From Oenanthe sinensis (taxonomy: Eukaryota > Streptophyta > Magnoliopsida > Apiales > Apiaceae): a DNA stretch of 64,000 bases. Below the pieces are notes generated by a model. It was not told where the DNA came from, did no database searches, and worked only from the letters and a program-made list of their open reading frames with translations. How positions within the stretch are numbered: the stretch's first letter is position 1; each line of letters begins with the position of its first letter. Made by a program: the position numbers and the translations under genes. Location: NCBI GenBank assembly GCA_028671895.1, contig JAPMAC010000231.1:5668001-5732000 (forward strand), given 5' to 3'. Shown piece by piece: positions 11,850 to 23,789 of this stretch.

Positions 11850-12720
11850 ATGTGTACCTGTGAAGTGCTTAGTGAGTCATCTCCAGTATTGGTCATTGAT
11901 GACAGATATCTATTTGATTCATCATTGTCATTGTTAGAATCATCTTTGCATTTAACTTACCCAACAAATGCTTTCCATTACTGCATCCTCACTAATGATT
12001 TAGATTTCTATTTCAACCCAACACAGTGGTTGTCATCATTTGCTTGTATAGACTTCTTCAAAATTTGTAGCATAACTCTGATCTTGTCTTTCTATTTTAA
12101 ACCATCCATGTCTTGTAACCGCCTCTTGAACTGTTCTTAAAAATCACCTGTGTGGAATCTATAGTAAGGACCTTAGATTAAGAATTGGGATTCCGTCTGA
12201 ATCTATTGTCAATGAACTTCCAGTTACCCTGCAGGATTGACTAGTCATCCAGTTTCTCAAGTTATTTTTAGAGTGTCAAAATTCACTTATAATACCTTGA
12301 CCACTACTTTGAGTTACTCCATCTTCAATTCAGCTTCTCGAATCATTTCGTTTCTGTTTAGAGGTCTCCAACAATGACTTCAATCAAATTTGGTTCCTGG
12401 GTTACAAATACAGTGGATATGCCAACAACCTGCTTCACCAAATATTATCTTCTTCAGTTCTTGTTCTAGTTCATAGGCCTTCAGCACACCATATAGTTCT
12501 TCTAAAGATAATGTGGTCATATCCTTAGATCCTTGATGGCTATTACCCTATGTTCTAGATGATCTATAGTGTTAGCACGAACTTCCTGTAGTCTCCGTGT
12601 AGAATAAACTTTAAGTCTTTTGTACGGAGATGCTAGGTAGTCCAGTCTGTTCTCCTTCATTACTTTAACCCCTAAGATTTTTCATCTAAAAATTTAACTT
12701 AAATCAACCAAAAACTGTAC
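11850..12720 (-). pseudogene. Copy A gag remnant
   Basis: On the minus strand near 12520-12400 the reading LEELYGVLKAYELEQELKK and then IIFGEAGC matches the gag of Sirevirus/copia elements. Copy B has the same segment at about 46070-45960 with substitutions and a stop. In-frame stops and shifts break the rest in both copies. The piece near 11850-12140 corresponds to 45360-45656 of copy B, which is still open there. Confidence 0.6.
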
Positions 12721-12899
12721 CCAAATTAATCTCTTCTTTTACGGTACTCCAATAACCAGTAGGATCCTATGGAGTAAACGTTTGAGAAAATTAATACCAC
12801 TTCTTCTTCGACCTTTTCCAAAATTGACTTCATTGAATTTTCTTCAGTTAATTTTAATTGTCTTCGATACCCAGAAAAATCTCCAACTACTACTTCTTG

Positions 12900-13824
12900 A
12901 GCACCCTCGAATTAATATTTAAGAAAATTTTAAATTTACAGAATTTTTAATTTTCTTAAAAATAAATTAATCAAAAATAAAATTTTACAAATAATTAATT
13001 TTCAAGAATATTTTTAATTTCTTAAAAATTAAAAATCCGTAAATTATTATTTTAAGAAAAAAATTAGTTTTCAAGAATTTTAAATTTTCTGAAAAAATAA
13101 ATAAATTTAAAATAAAAATTAAAACGGTTATAAACTTCTTGAGGGAGAAATTTGAAATAAGCTCTGGGGCGCTTTACATGTAACCTTTTTTATTTGGTAA
13201 CCTTGAGGTCGCTTCAAAGTTGGTAACCTTGGTGGCGCCTTATTCCAATTAAGTCTTCAGGATGCTTAGCTTCGAATTTGTTTAATAACATTGATGGCGC
13301 TGCACATTAAAGACTTGGAGGTGCTGTACCACTTGGCCGAGTGCAAAAATAACGAGATGCGCTGCTGACTTGAAAACTGAAGTGCATGGCCGAGTGATTT
13401 GTTTTAAAGAAAATGGACCACTCGTTAATGTTTAATAAATATAAATATAAAATTTATTTAATTAAAATTTATAAAATAAACTAATTATAATTTATAACAT
13501 AAATTTATAAATGTTTATAATATAAATTTTATAAATGTTTATGAAATAAATTTCATTGAAAAATTATAAAATAAACTAATTAAAATTTATAACATGAACT
13601 TATAAAATTTTATAAAATAAATTTTATAAAAGTTTATAAAATAAATTTAATTTATAATTTATAAAATAAATTTTATAAAAATTTATAAAATAAATTTCAT
13701 AAAATTTTATAATTAAACTTATTTAACAAGGTATCCTTTTGAGTTCAAACATCATCGGCACAGTGAGATTCACTAAGCTAATGGATCTTGATTTGTATAT
13801 CAATGAGCAAGCTCTAATACCAAT
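12900..13824 (-). other. AT-rich leader of copy A with palindromic TTTATAAAATAAA array and primer site
   Basis: From about 13430 to 13730 the sequence is built from irregular repeats of TTTATAAAATAAATTTTATAA, which fold on themselves. 12905-13125 is a second, different AT-rich repeat zone. Near 13155-13390 several GGCGC-containing motifs appear. A primer-binding site with one mismatch to Met tRNA (TGGTATTAGAGC, minus strand) lies at 13811-13822, two bases from the LTR. Copy B holds the same structures at 46440-47466. Confidence 0.75.
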
Positions 13825-16112
13825 TGTTAGGTCCCAAAATATCATAGAAGGGGGGTTGAATACGATACTAACAATAATTTAAATTCTTTTCAGAATTTGC
13901 GGATAAATAAATTATTATTTCAGAGTGGGTTTGGCTATTTGTAGTGTTTATGAGAGTTGTGTACTAATTTTCTATGAGTCTGGATAAATCAATTTGGTTC
14001 TAGAAAATTATCAAGAAAATAAACGGGACAATATTCGGGAAATATATCTTTTATATATAAAAATGGAGGTCGTTAAACCCGGCTAAAAATATAACCGGTT
14101 CCCGAAGAACAAAATCAGTTATTCGCTACTAACACAAAAATATAAACCTCAGTTCCTATACAAATATATCTAAATCAGTACAAGGAAAAACTGAGTCCGT
14201 AGAGAGTGATATCTAGGAGCCCTGAGCATATTTCAATAAAGAATTGGGTCCTACTATCTAGGGGTGTTTGCAGTGTGGGCGGTGTGGTTTTTTTCTAAAA
14301 CCGAAATCAACCCGCATATGCGATTTGATTAAAATTTCAAACCGCGACCGCACCGCGGAACTCAAAAACCACATAAATCACACCCATAAATGCGGTGTGG
14401 TGCGGTGCGGTTTATGCGGTTTACGCGGTCTAATATATTAATGTAGAAATTAAAATAAATATTAGATAATTAGTATTTCAAATAAAGTTAGACATTTAAT
14501 AAAAATGAAATTGACTTGGATTACCTATTAAAGATGTTCCAACCATATGGAAGATTAGAAACCCAACATAATTTTTATATATCAACTATTATATCATTAA
14601 ATTAGCTTGTAAATATAATAATATATGCATAAAATCAATATATTTTATATCAATATAATATATGAATTATATATTATAATATTATATGTGGTGCAGTGCA
14701 GTTTGAACCATACTAGTTAAATATAAAACCACAACCTACACCGCACCGCACGGTTTGGTAAAAATTTAACCCGCAACTGCACCACGAAAATTAAAAATTG
14801 CATTTTGTGGGACGGTTTGGTGCGGTGTGAGCGTTTTGTGGGGTGTGGACGGTCCGGTGAACACCCCTACTAATATCTAACCAGAAGCAAGGTATGGTTA
14901 TGTATAAATTATATCTTCTTACTTCCGACCATGGTTGTTGCTCTCTAATATTTTGTGTTGAAGAAGATGACTTTTTTTAAAATGAGTGATTTTCCTCTAT
15001 TTATATTGCGTAGACTTGAATTCAATGAAGTAGCTGCTTGGGGGCGCCTTACTGAAAGCTTGGAGGCGCCAATATATAGACATACATGAGGCGCCTTGAG
15101 AATTTTCTTGGTTTTAAAATGATTAACCAATCTTTAGGGCGCCACATTTAAATTTGATTAATCATTGTAAAAGTGAAATTTGATCACTACACTTTGACCC
15201 TCTATTCATCCTTTGACTGAAGTTCACCAACTTTCACTTCCTGATATTACACCATGTACCCTGAGTTGTTTTCGTTTTTCGACTGAAGTTCAGAAACTTT
15301 CACTTTTCGTATCAAGGTTGTGACACTTTACACCCTTCACCCTTTGAGTTGTTTAGTTGTAACCCCTACAAATTAATTTTCGTACTTTATTTAATAAACA
15401 TTCTTTCCAAGTACGTTCTTCAACTAAACAATTTTCTATAGATAATACTCAGATTCCTTTCATGAACCGCTGACGCCTAGTGCAGCTGGTCTAGTTCACA
15501 GGCGACTAAATTTAATCCAGGTCTTCGTATTATAGTTTTACGTGCATTGTTAAGTATGCAGCAACTTCATTGCTTCGAACACTGACTGTCAATAAACATA
15601 GTACTTTCACTAGAATCTTTTCTGATACTTAAACAACGTCTTCATTACTACCACAATCTTGAATACTTCATTCTCTGTTCTTCACTGACACTTGAACATA
15701 TAAACGAACTTCTTTCAGTGAGTATAGCTTCAAGACTGCAGCTGTCTTCTTTAACCTTTGTTTTTACCATGTCTTCAATTATTCAAGATTCCTATGCTTC
15801 GAACACTGTCTATCTTCAATCAATGCTAATACACTGAAATCTTTTAGTGGCACTTTTATACTGAATCTTCAATACTTCTGAAACCTTGAAAGTCTTTACA
15901 CATTATTCTTCACTGATGCATGAACATATTAACGAACTTCTTTCAGTGACTTGTAGTAGACTTCAAAAATTCTTCTAATGTCTTGATTAACTGTATTTGC
16001 CTTATCTTCATTTCTTTTTGATTTTCGTGTAGACGTAGTATTATTTACTTGTCATGTTCTAGTGTTGAGTTATCACGACTTCTGTTCATACAGTTTCGCA
16101 ATCTCACCAATA
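13825..16112 (-). repeat. 5' LTR of Sirevirus copy A, split by a MITE
   Basis: Begins TGTTAGGTCCC at 13825 and ends near ...CTCACCAATA at 16112, matching LTRs 35915-37707 and 47467-49282 along its length except for the MITE at 14260-14868. Without the MITE it is about 1.68 kb. A minus-strand TATAAATA lies near 14995, with four GGCGCC sites just upstream of it (15043, 15065, 15090, 15138). Divergence from copy B is clearly higher than between the two B LTRs, so copy A is older. Confidence 0.85.
14260..14868. mobile_element. hAT-like MITE in the copy A LTR
   Basis: A 609-bp insertion absent from the two B LTRs. Termini AGGGGTGTT at 14260 and AACACCCCT ending 14868 are inverted, and both ends carry GC-rich GTGCGGT-type subterminal motifs. 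Flanks TACTATCT and ACTAATATCT look like a diverged target duplication. There is no coding capacity. The short AGGGGTGT termini suggest hAT, but superfamily is inferred. Confidence 0.75.
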
Positions 16113-16393
16113 ATAGTTTACTAGAAAATATTGATTATAAAGTATTATTAGTGAGTTTGCTTCAAAAAATGCTAGAAATTCAATTTTCAAATAATTTATG
16201 TAATCTATGTACTATTTTTATTTCTTAACAATTTTCAACTAATTTTCATTATGTAATAAAATTATTTTATGCATTATTTTAACAATTGTCAGTTAATTAT
16301 TATTATTTCATCTACTTTTTTTTAGTTAATAGGGTACTTTTTTTAGATTTTGTACATGGCACTCCAAATCTCAGGCACGAATCTGTATATAAA
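16113..16393. other. Unassigned AT-rich sequence
   Basis: Lies between the copy A LTR and the proposed Helitron start. No open frame, repeat match within the window or RNA signal was seen. Confidence 0.5.
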
Positions 16394-17863
16394 TCTTTAT
16401 ATATATATAATAGCTGAATCTTTATCAATATAATCATAATTCATGCTCGTATTCAATTCCCAAATTTACTAAAACTGCCCATCTATCTATTTTTTTACAT
16501 CTATTTATATGGGCATAAGAGTACTTTCCCATTACCCGGGTCAACCTATATCTACTAAATTATACCCACATACCAGGTTAAATCACTGCCCACGAACAAC
16601 CAATACTAACCCGTTCTTTTCTCCTCCATTCACTGTTTTAAAATTTTAAATTTTGGAAAATCTCAAGAATTATGGACACTCTTATGTATCTATATCTATG
16701 AAGAAAGTTCAAAATTAGGTAGCAATTTATCCCTATATTTTTCCTTATATAATTATATGATTTATTTTTCATTGATCTTATTCATACTGTTATATGTTTA
16801 TTATATTTTGTGTGTTAAATTAGAGTCAAAATTAATTGGTTAGTATCTGTATTGACTGCATTTTGATTGATATTGATGTATGTGATATTTGATTTTCTTC
16901 AATTGGGATGATAATGTATAAACTGAACAGGTCGGAAATTAACTCCGCTTGGTCTGATCTCTCATTCTTCATCAAAAAATGGTGTTGTTCAGTAGTTTGT
17001 TCATATGCTTTTACAGTAATTATAGGCTCTTACAGTAATTGTGATATTTGGCGGATGGTTAGCGGATCAGTTTACTTTTAATTTTTATTTCTCCCTCAAA
17101 TTGGTGTATTTTGTTGAGAACTGTGATTGGCCTTGCTATATATTTCTTCTCTTTATTTCTTTTTAAGCTATAAAAAAAATACATTTTTAAGATTTTTATT
17201 GTGCCCGATGAGGGGGCTATTGAATTTTAGAGAGAAGTCCATGCATGGATAAGTAGCTTCAATAGTTAGAAGAAAACGAGCGACTGGTAGTTCTCTATTG
17301 ATGCTTAAAATTACCATCTAGGTTGGTTCTCTATAATATTGGATTACAGTATGATGCAGCAATTGTCGGACTACTAAAACTATGTTTTTATCCAACATAG
17401 AAGCTTTATGAGCTTCATTATACTATTTAGTGAATAAATTTAAATGCACACTTTCTATATAGCGTGTAGTTAATGACCTAGATAAACAGACACTTTGTCA
17501 TAGCTTTTGCTGAGATGAATTGGAAAGAGGAGTCTGTTTATATATATGGGGATTTCACGCCCATAGTGTGATTGGTGTCCATAAACTTTGGTAGTATGGT
17601 TATTATAGACCTTCCTTCGGACCAGGCTAATAAAGCTCTTAAGGCGTTATGCATGCCAGCAGTTAGTCCATTATAGGTTGGACTTCTCATCAGAAATATA
17701 AAAGAAAAGTGAAAGTCTTATTGCCTTATGTTAATAATGTTTAATCTTTTTGTTAAAAACCAGGAGATTAATAATCAAGGACATGAAGCACCGGGGCAAA
17801 AACCTTCTCTTATATTTCTCAGTGTTTACTACCAACCAGAACTCACATTGCTCGGGTTTTACT

Positions 17864-18528
17864 AGGGATGGCAAAATAATCTGATCTGATGCATACCCGA
17901 TCCATTCCAACCCAATTGAATTTTATCGAACCCAAAATTTTGGATTTGAATTTGGATTTCAAGTGTACCGAACCGATACCCGACCCGAAATCCAAAACCC
18001 GATCCAAATCCGAAATCCGATAGAAACCCGATATATTTTTATATATAATATTATAAATATAGTTTATTATATATAATATACATAGATATAAGATAAATAA
18101 TTTATATATGTTCATTTTATTTTTTTCACTTTCACTCGATAGTTTATACTAAATAGTGAACTACTTCTTTATTTTATCAATAGATTTTACTAGTACTATA
18201 TTACAAAACACAATTCATTTTTATCAGTATCCGAACTATTAACCCGATGTTAATTGTACATTAATGATAAATTAATATCACAATTCATATAATATATTAT
18301 ATTTAACTATTTTTTGAAATTTAATCATTTTTAATTTATAAATGTGATTATTGTTGTCCGCGTGAGTTGATTATATTGAATTTGATTACATATTTCTATA
18401 AAAGTTTGGATATCTGAAAAAAAATCCGATTCAATCCGAAACCCGACGGATTTGGATTTGGATAACCCGAAAATATTTGAATTTGGATTTTACTAAAACC
18501 CACCGAACCTGACTCTTTGTCATCCCTA
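17864..18528. mobile_element. MITE with AGGGATGGCAAA termini
   Basis: About 665 bp with inverted ends AGGGATGGCAAA (from 17864) and TTTGTCATCCCT (ending 18527). Subterminal repeats of ACCCGA/TCGGGT and GGATTTGGAT occur at both ends. Flanks GTTTTACT (17856-17863) and GTTTTTACT (18530-18538) look like an 8-bp target duplication with one extra T. The features fit a non-autonomous hAT element. Open frames within it are chance. Confidence 0.75.
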
Positions 18529-20238
18529 GGTTTTTACTAATGAGAATGATAATCGTGATGTTATGAAGACATTGTCATCTGTTAGAGGTAAGTACAAGGA
18601 GATTTTATTTCCTATTTTTTTTCGTTTGTACACTTTGATCTTATGGTACACATTAAGCTGATCTGCATTGATCTATAATATTGGAGACTATTTGTTCTCC
18701 TTTTTCAAGATGAGCAGCCCATGCAGGGTCCCCTCTCATTCAACATGTTTTTTATCCAATGTTGAAGCCAATAATCAAAGTCATTATTCATGTGGAGACT
18801 TTATAGCATGTTCCTAATCTCATGGGATATTTAGGATTTTGGTATGGTCGATCTCTCTTCTTCAACTATTTTTCCATTTGATTACAATGAAGATAGGCAT
18901 TTAATTTAGTTGCATATGCCAAGCAACTCAGTGATTGAAATGCCATAGTTGATTAAATGTGGCTGACTTTCTCAAATCTACTCAGGGGGATCTGCCCAAG
19001 ATTAAGCTTCACTAGCAAGTCAGCAACTAGATTCTTAGCGGAAGGCAGCCAATAATGTCCCAAGTGAGTTATCTCTCAATGCGGAAAAGTTGATGAATGT
19101 GAAAGAATGTTTGAAGTAGGCTGAATTTGAGCATGACTTCTATATAAGTTTTTTTTTAGCAGCTTTTTTTAAGTAGCAGTTCTACACAAGTTAATATTAT
19201 TTTCGTGTATTGATATTTCTATTTTTTATTTCAATGTTTTCTTTATTGCTATATTTTGATTTTTTTTTTATTTCTAGTATTAGTAGCCGAGTAAGCAAGT
19301 AGCGTGTCAAAAAAATGAACATTCAACGATACCATGGTATGTTTGGTGTTTAATGTTTTGTTAAAATCTTGATAATATTGTGATACTTATTTCAATAATA
19401 TAGTATTCGGAATTGTGTAAATATTGTTGCATATAGTATTTAAATACATTGACAACTCATTTTAGTTTTATTGTTTTAATATGGTACATTTAATAAATTT
19501 AGTATATTTAAAATTTAAAATTTTGTCTTTCCATGATATGCACTCCATACTGTATTTGATGATTTATATAAATTTATTTGAATTTGAACTGGCGACATTT
19601 TTTAATAGATTTTAATATTTTATTTAAGTGTTATGTTTTTTATTTATAAATATGTACTCTATCATTAAAAACTATGGTAAATTATATTTAGAAATCAAAT
19701 TCTAACTTTCTGTCATTTAAAATATTTAATTTTTATATGATATATACATTTAATTTTTAATATATAAATCTATTAAAATAAACTTCTAAAATATAAAATT
19801 TAAATATTATGTATAAATTATGAACTATATTGAAATGTTAAACTTAAATGGTGTAAATATAATGTATATAATTATTTTTTAGATTTGGCTTTATAATAAG
19901 ACCAAGTTATAGTCTATTCTAATTATCACTACTAATTCATTTCAGCTATCACATGTGATTTTTTTTTCATTTTTATTGTTTAATAGATGTAATCGGAGTG
20001 CTTGAAGATTTTGAAGCTGTCACTATGATCAAAATAATATACGGGAAAAAAGAATATAGTGAGATTTCGAATAACTAATGGAGGTATAGACAGTTTATAT
20101 GCTTCATTAAGCAACATTCTTATATCCATTTATACAATTAATTTTGCATTTGCGATATACTATATATTAGATTTGTTCATATGTTTTTGGTGTTTCATGT
20201 GCAGACATTCGCATAAGGTAAGTGTCTGGGTCAGTTAG

Positions 20239-21570
20239 TGTTAGATCCAAATGATTGTAGAAGGGGGTTGAATACAATCTCTAATAAATATTAAATTTTG
20301 TTTCGGATAATTTTTTATTAAACAATTTTAATTATTATCACGAAATAATAATCAAAGAAACACAGTTCAAGTAAAATACTTATATTAAACTTGAGGTTGG
20401 TTACAAGATTAAATCAGAAAATATTCACTAATTAGCTCTTAAAATTCTAGAGTAATTTTGACATGAAATGCTCGTTAGAATTTATTTTTAGCCAAATAGA
20501 ATGTTAATTGAATTGAATCTAATCTACTGACTTAATCTTCTATTTATAGGCAAATCTGGACTTGGGAGACTTTTTCTGATCGGGGAGACTTTTTCTCCTC
20601 GGGGAGACTTTTTCTGGGTTGGAAGACTTTTTCTTGGGAGACTTTTCTGGCTCAGGAAGACTTTCATAACATTGGAAGACTTTTTAAATCTTGAGAGACT
20701 TTTTAATTAATACTCGGGAAGACTTTTTAAAGCACGGGAGACTTTTCAAAAAAATCTTCCCGAGACAATTTTAGTCGACCTGAATGAAATGTAATGATGT
20801 GTATCTTCTGACATTTTCTTCTTCTTTTTTTTATTTCTTTTTAATTTAAATTCTATTTGTTTTATTATATATCTTATACATTAAATTAATTCTTTTTGAA
20901 TTAATCTAAGTAAATAGGATACATAATAAATTATCTTTTTGATAATAGATTTGAATTAAAGTCTTCTTTATTCTAAAATAATTCTAAATTAATTAATTTC
21001 TTAATTAATTTAGGGAATAAATTAATTCTGATTGAATTAATTTACTAATTAAATTAACTAAATAATTTAATCAATTAATAGAGAATTAAATTAAAGTCTT
21101 GACTCCACAACTGTTGATGATATAATTTTAAATCTTCTGTCTTCACACCAATGTCTGTAGCTGACCATTTCTTCTGTAGTAAAGAATCTTCTCTGTATTT
21201 TGCCAACACTCTGTGTACTGTCTGGTTCACGAGTGATTTACAATAAATAATATTCTTCACTTGAATTTTATAATGGTTCACTTCTGTTCCTTCTGATTTG
21301 ACTATTTCTGATGTCACATAATCTTGAAATCTTCTGACACTGTAGCTTCTTCAAACTTAAATACTCCACTGAGGCATGATCAAATAAATTGAGCTTCTTT
21401 TAATGTAGTACTACTTCAAGTATGTAGATTGACTTTGATCTTCTTTTTCTTGTCAAATAATACTTGCTGAAGATTCCTGTGACAGATAATATATTTACTT
21501 ACAAATTATCTATGTTTGAGTTGAGTTGTCATTTCTCTAAACAAATAGGCTGCTAAACATATGCCTTTCA
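20239..21570 (-). repeat. Solo copia LTR with target duplication GTTAG
   Basis: Begins TGTTAGATCC and carries the GAAGGGGGTTGAATAC block found at the same place in the Sirevirus LTRs, so it lies in minus orientation. It ends TTTCA at 21570. GTTAG flanks both sides (20234-20238 and 21571-21575), so it arose from one insertion followed by LTR-LTR recombination. A minus-strand TATAAATA lies near 20540, directly followed upstream by a GGGAGACTTTTT array. No internal region remains. Its sequence is otherwise unlike LTRs A and B, so it belongs to a separate subfamily. Confidence 0.8.
20563..20755. repeat. GGGAGACTTTTT minisatellite in solo LTR
   Basis: About ten copies of GG(G/A)AGACTTTTT, at intervals of roughly 14-23 bases, from 20563 to 20755. 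The spacers differ, so the core rather than the unit length is conserved. The array lies just upstream of the minus-strand TATA box. Confidence 0.9.
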
Positions 21571-23455
21571 GTTAGCTATAAATACTGATGCACAGTAAGC
21601 AAATTTCAAGTCGATCTATTATAGTCATACTGTTAAGTACCAATTTGAAGATATTTAAGAGTAAGGACTTCCTGTTTTTTACACTACTTATTTCTATAAC
21701 CTATGTCATGTCAGAAATATAAATAATATATATCACGTGCTCATCAGACTCTGTTCAGATTAGTACATTACCTTTTTTCTTTTTATTCGGCATAAGAAAA
21801 TATGTTGTTGCTTTACTTAATAATTTTATACCATAATCTAGACTTGATGAAAAAGGCTATATAGTTATTGAGAAAACTCTGGCTTCACCACTTGATTCTG
21901 TGAACCTTTCAGTACTTGTTATCGAAGCTGTGACACGTAAAGAACTCAGTGATCACACAAGCACTGAATATCTTGAGGTTTTAATAAATGTTTTTTAGCT
22001 TATTTGTTTATTACTGGCTTGAAATTATTATGTTTGAACCAATGTCATTTATATGCAGGCATATTTTTTATGTGACGTCAAAGTTAAAGTTGTGGAAGAG
22101 TCTGATACTTAGTTGTATCTAAGTTACATATCATGTGGGAAAAAAACTTATAGACTAGAAGAAAAGTTTAAGTGTTCCATGTACCCAAGGAGCTATCCAC
22201 TATCTGAAAAGAGGTAAACTGATTTATCCATTCTACATTGTTGTAGATTACATACTCAGTTCTTCCCAACTCAAGTCTAAACAAATATTGAATGTACAGG
22301 TACAGAATCGTGATCTTGGCAGAAGATAAAATGGAATAATCTAACTTCGTTATTCTAGACCGCGCTGCTAGAAGATTGATTGGGAACACGGCTACAAAAC
22401 TTATTACTGAAATGAGCGAGGTATATGCCTATCGATATTTAACGCCATACACATCAAATTGAATATTTAATAGTCAACATACTTATAACTTTCATAAACA
22501 TACTTGCAACTTGGATAACTAAATAAAATAATGTACCAGAGTTTGCAGAGTAGGAATACAGATTTTTTAGAAATTATTAAGGAGATCACTAACAAAGGAC
22601 TCATTCTCAAGATAATGATTTAGTGAATAATAAGTTTTACTATGCAACTGATGTATTTGAATCTGGTAATTCAACTTCATTGATGTATGATGCAACATTA
22701 TTAGCTTCCACAACTTCAGCATCCGGTGATGTGAGTTCCATCTCCGTCTGTGTAAATTAACTTATTTACTCCAAGATTTTTCAATGTAAGCAGTATTTTT
22801 CTTGAGATTTAATACTTTTCTGTGTCAGAATAATGTTGTTGATCTCAATGATTTTGGAGACACCAGGTTCTGTCAAATCGTCCAACAAGAAAATTTAAGT
22901 GTTCATTAAATTAGATTTTCAATTTCTTTTTATGTGTGTCTAGATATTCACAATTTACCAGTGTTATAGACATTATCTGTTTACTGATGTTTAAGCTATA
23001 TGTTCATGCATGAAAATTGAGCAACAGTTTACGTTCAAGTACCATGAGAATTGTCAGAGGATGGAAGAAGAGGATTGCAACCATCATTGATCAAGATTTT
23101 TCTTGCTTTTCTGTTTAGATAAGTTGTTCATTATTTTGAACCCACGTTCTCCGTTAAGATATTTTTAGTATTTGGTAGACAAACTCTTAAAGTGTTTAAT
23201 ACTGGTGTTTGTATGAACTCAACTATCATCACTTTGTGATGCTCCTCGGGAAAGATTGTTTGATTAGGTTCGTTTTAATAGTTGATTTTTTTTTCATTTA
23301 AATAAAGCTCTTTCTCAACAATTCATAAGATAGAAAAAGAATTACATATGCAAAGCATGGGCATATTGCTAATATATAATAGTTGAATAATACATTCCTA
23401 ATTCCAAGACTTCAAAAATTCAACTCCAACATATCCATGGATCATTCCATTTTTA

Positions 23456-23593
23456 TTTTTTTTTGACTAATTTGGGTTATAGCCTTACAAATGAGCATAT
23501 GTTCTAAAGAAATTCTCGGGGTGAGCCAGGATCGAACCCAGGACCTGGGACGACAGAGGATAAACCCTCAACTACTTGGGCTATCCAACCGTG
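23456..23593 (-). mobile_element. tRNA-derived SINE with 21-bp target duplication
   Basis: On the minus strand a Pol III-type head is visible: A box TAGCCCAAGTAGTTGAGGG near 23583-23565, B box GGTTCGATCC near 23540-23531. A short body and an A-rich tail (plus-strand T run at 23456-23464) follow. Flanking repeats 23435-23455 and 23594-23614 are identical over 21 bases, typical of LINE-mediated integration. Total length 138 bp. It could be mistaken for a tRNA gene, but it lacks a cloverleaf acceptor stem and has the A-tail and long duplication. The source tRNA and family are not identified. Confidence 0.85.
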
Positions 23594-23789
23594 CCATGGA
23601 TCATTCCATTTTTAAGAGATTTTCATTAATTAGTTATTGGTTCGGTTATTCCAAAACTATTCATTTTACCCATGACTCGTTTTAAATTAGGAAATGTTTG
23701 TTTTAATAAATTACTCAAATTTATAATACATGATTAGTTTCCTTATTTGTTATTATTCGGTAATAATTGATTTCCTTATTTAAAAATTT

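Larger units (their letters stand above)
1111..16112 (-). mobile_element. Sirevirus-type Ty1/copia element, copy A (degenerate, interrupted)
   Basis: On the minus strand this element runs 5' LTR (13825-16112), Met-tRNA primer site, long AT-rich leader, gag remnant (about 12700-11850), integrase and RT remnants. The right part (9758-13824) and the left part (about 1160-2973) align collinearly by eye with 41940-47466 of copy B. The copia element at 2974-9757 sits between them as an insertion. Coding remnants on the minus strand include a gag stretch reading LEELYGVLKAYELEQELKK near 12500, an integrase DNGTEF motif near 9960, an integrase-to-RT linker at 2635-2865 and an RT fragment near 2210-2100. 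All are shredded by stops and frameshifts. The 3' part and 3' LTR are missing; a different LTR starts at 1110. The Sirevirus assignment rests on copy B, which retains the polypurine tracts. Confidence 0.7.
19986..22740 (+). pseudogene. RPA1-like (OB-fold) pseudogene, interrupted by a solo LTR
   Basis: Plus-strand exon-like blocks carry the signature of plant RPA 70-kDa-like single-strand DNA-binding proteins. 19986-20085 reads DVIGVLEDFEAVTMI then YGKKE and ends at a stop. After the LTR, about 22080-22200 resembles the C-terminal DNA-binding domain with a broken zinc ribbon (LYLSYISCGKK, then EEKFKCSMYP). 22302-22420 reads YRIVILAEDKM, stop, SNFVILDRAARRLIG. Several splice-like AG/GT borders remain. 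The usual role would be single-strand DNA binding; in plant Helitrons such genes are carried as cargo or accessory genes. In-frame stops and the LTR insertion make it non-functional. An ordinary RPA1 pseudogene is the alternative. Confidence 0.6.

Noticed and set aside
17843..18115. 90-residue minus-strand open frame
   Set aside because: Lies within the MITE subterminal repeats; no domain.
20563..20755. CRISPR-like array
   Set aside because: Repeat cores are 12 bases with degenerate, unequal spacers inside a plant LTR.
23515..23593. tRNA-like sequence with A and B boxes
   Set aside because: A-rich tail and a 21-bp target duplication show a SINE, not a tRNA gene.
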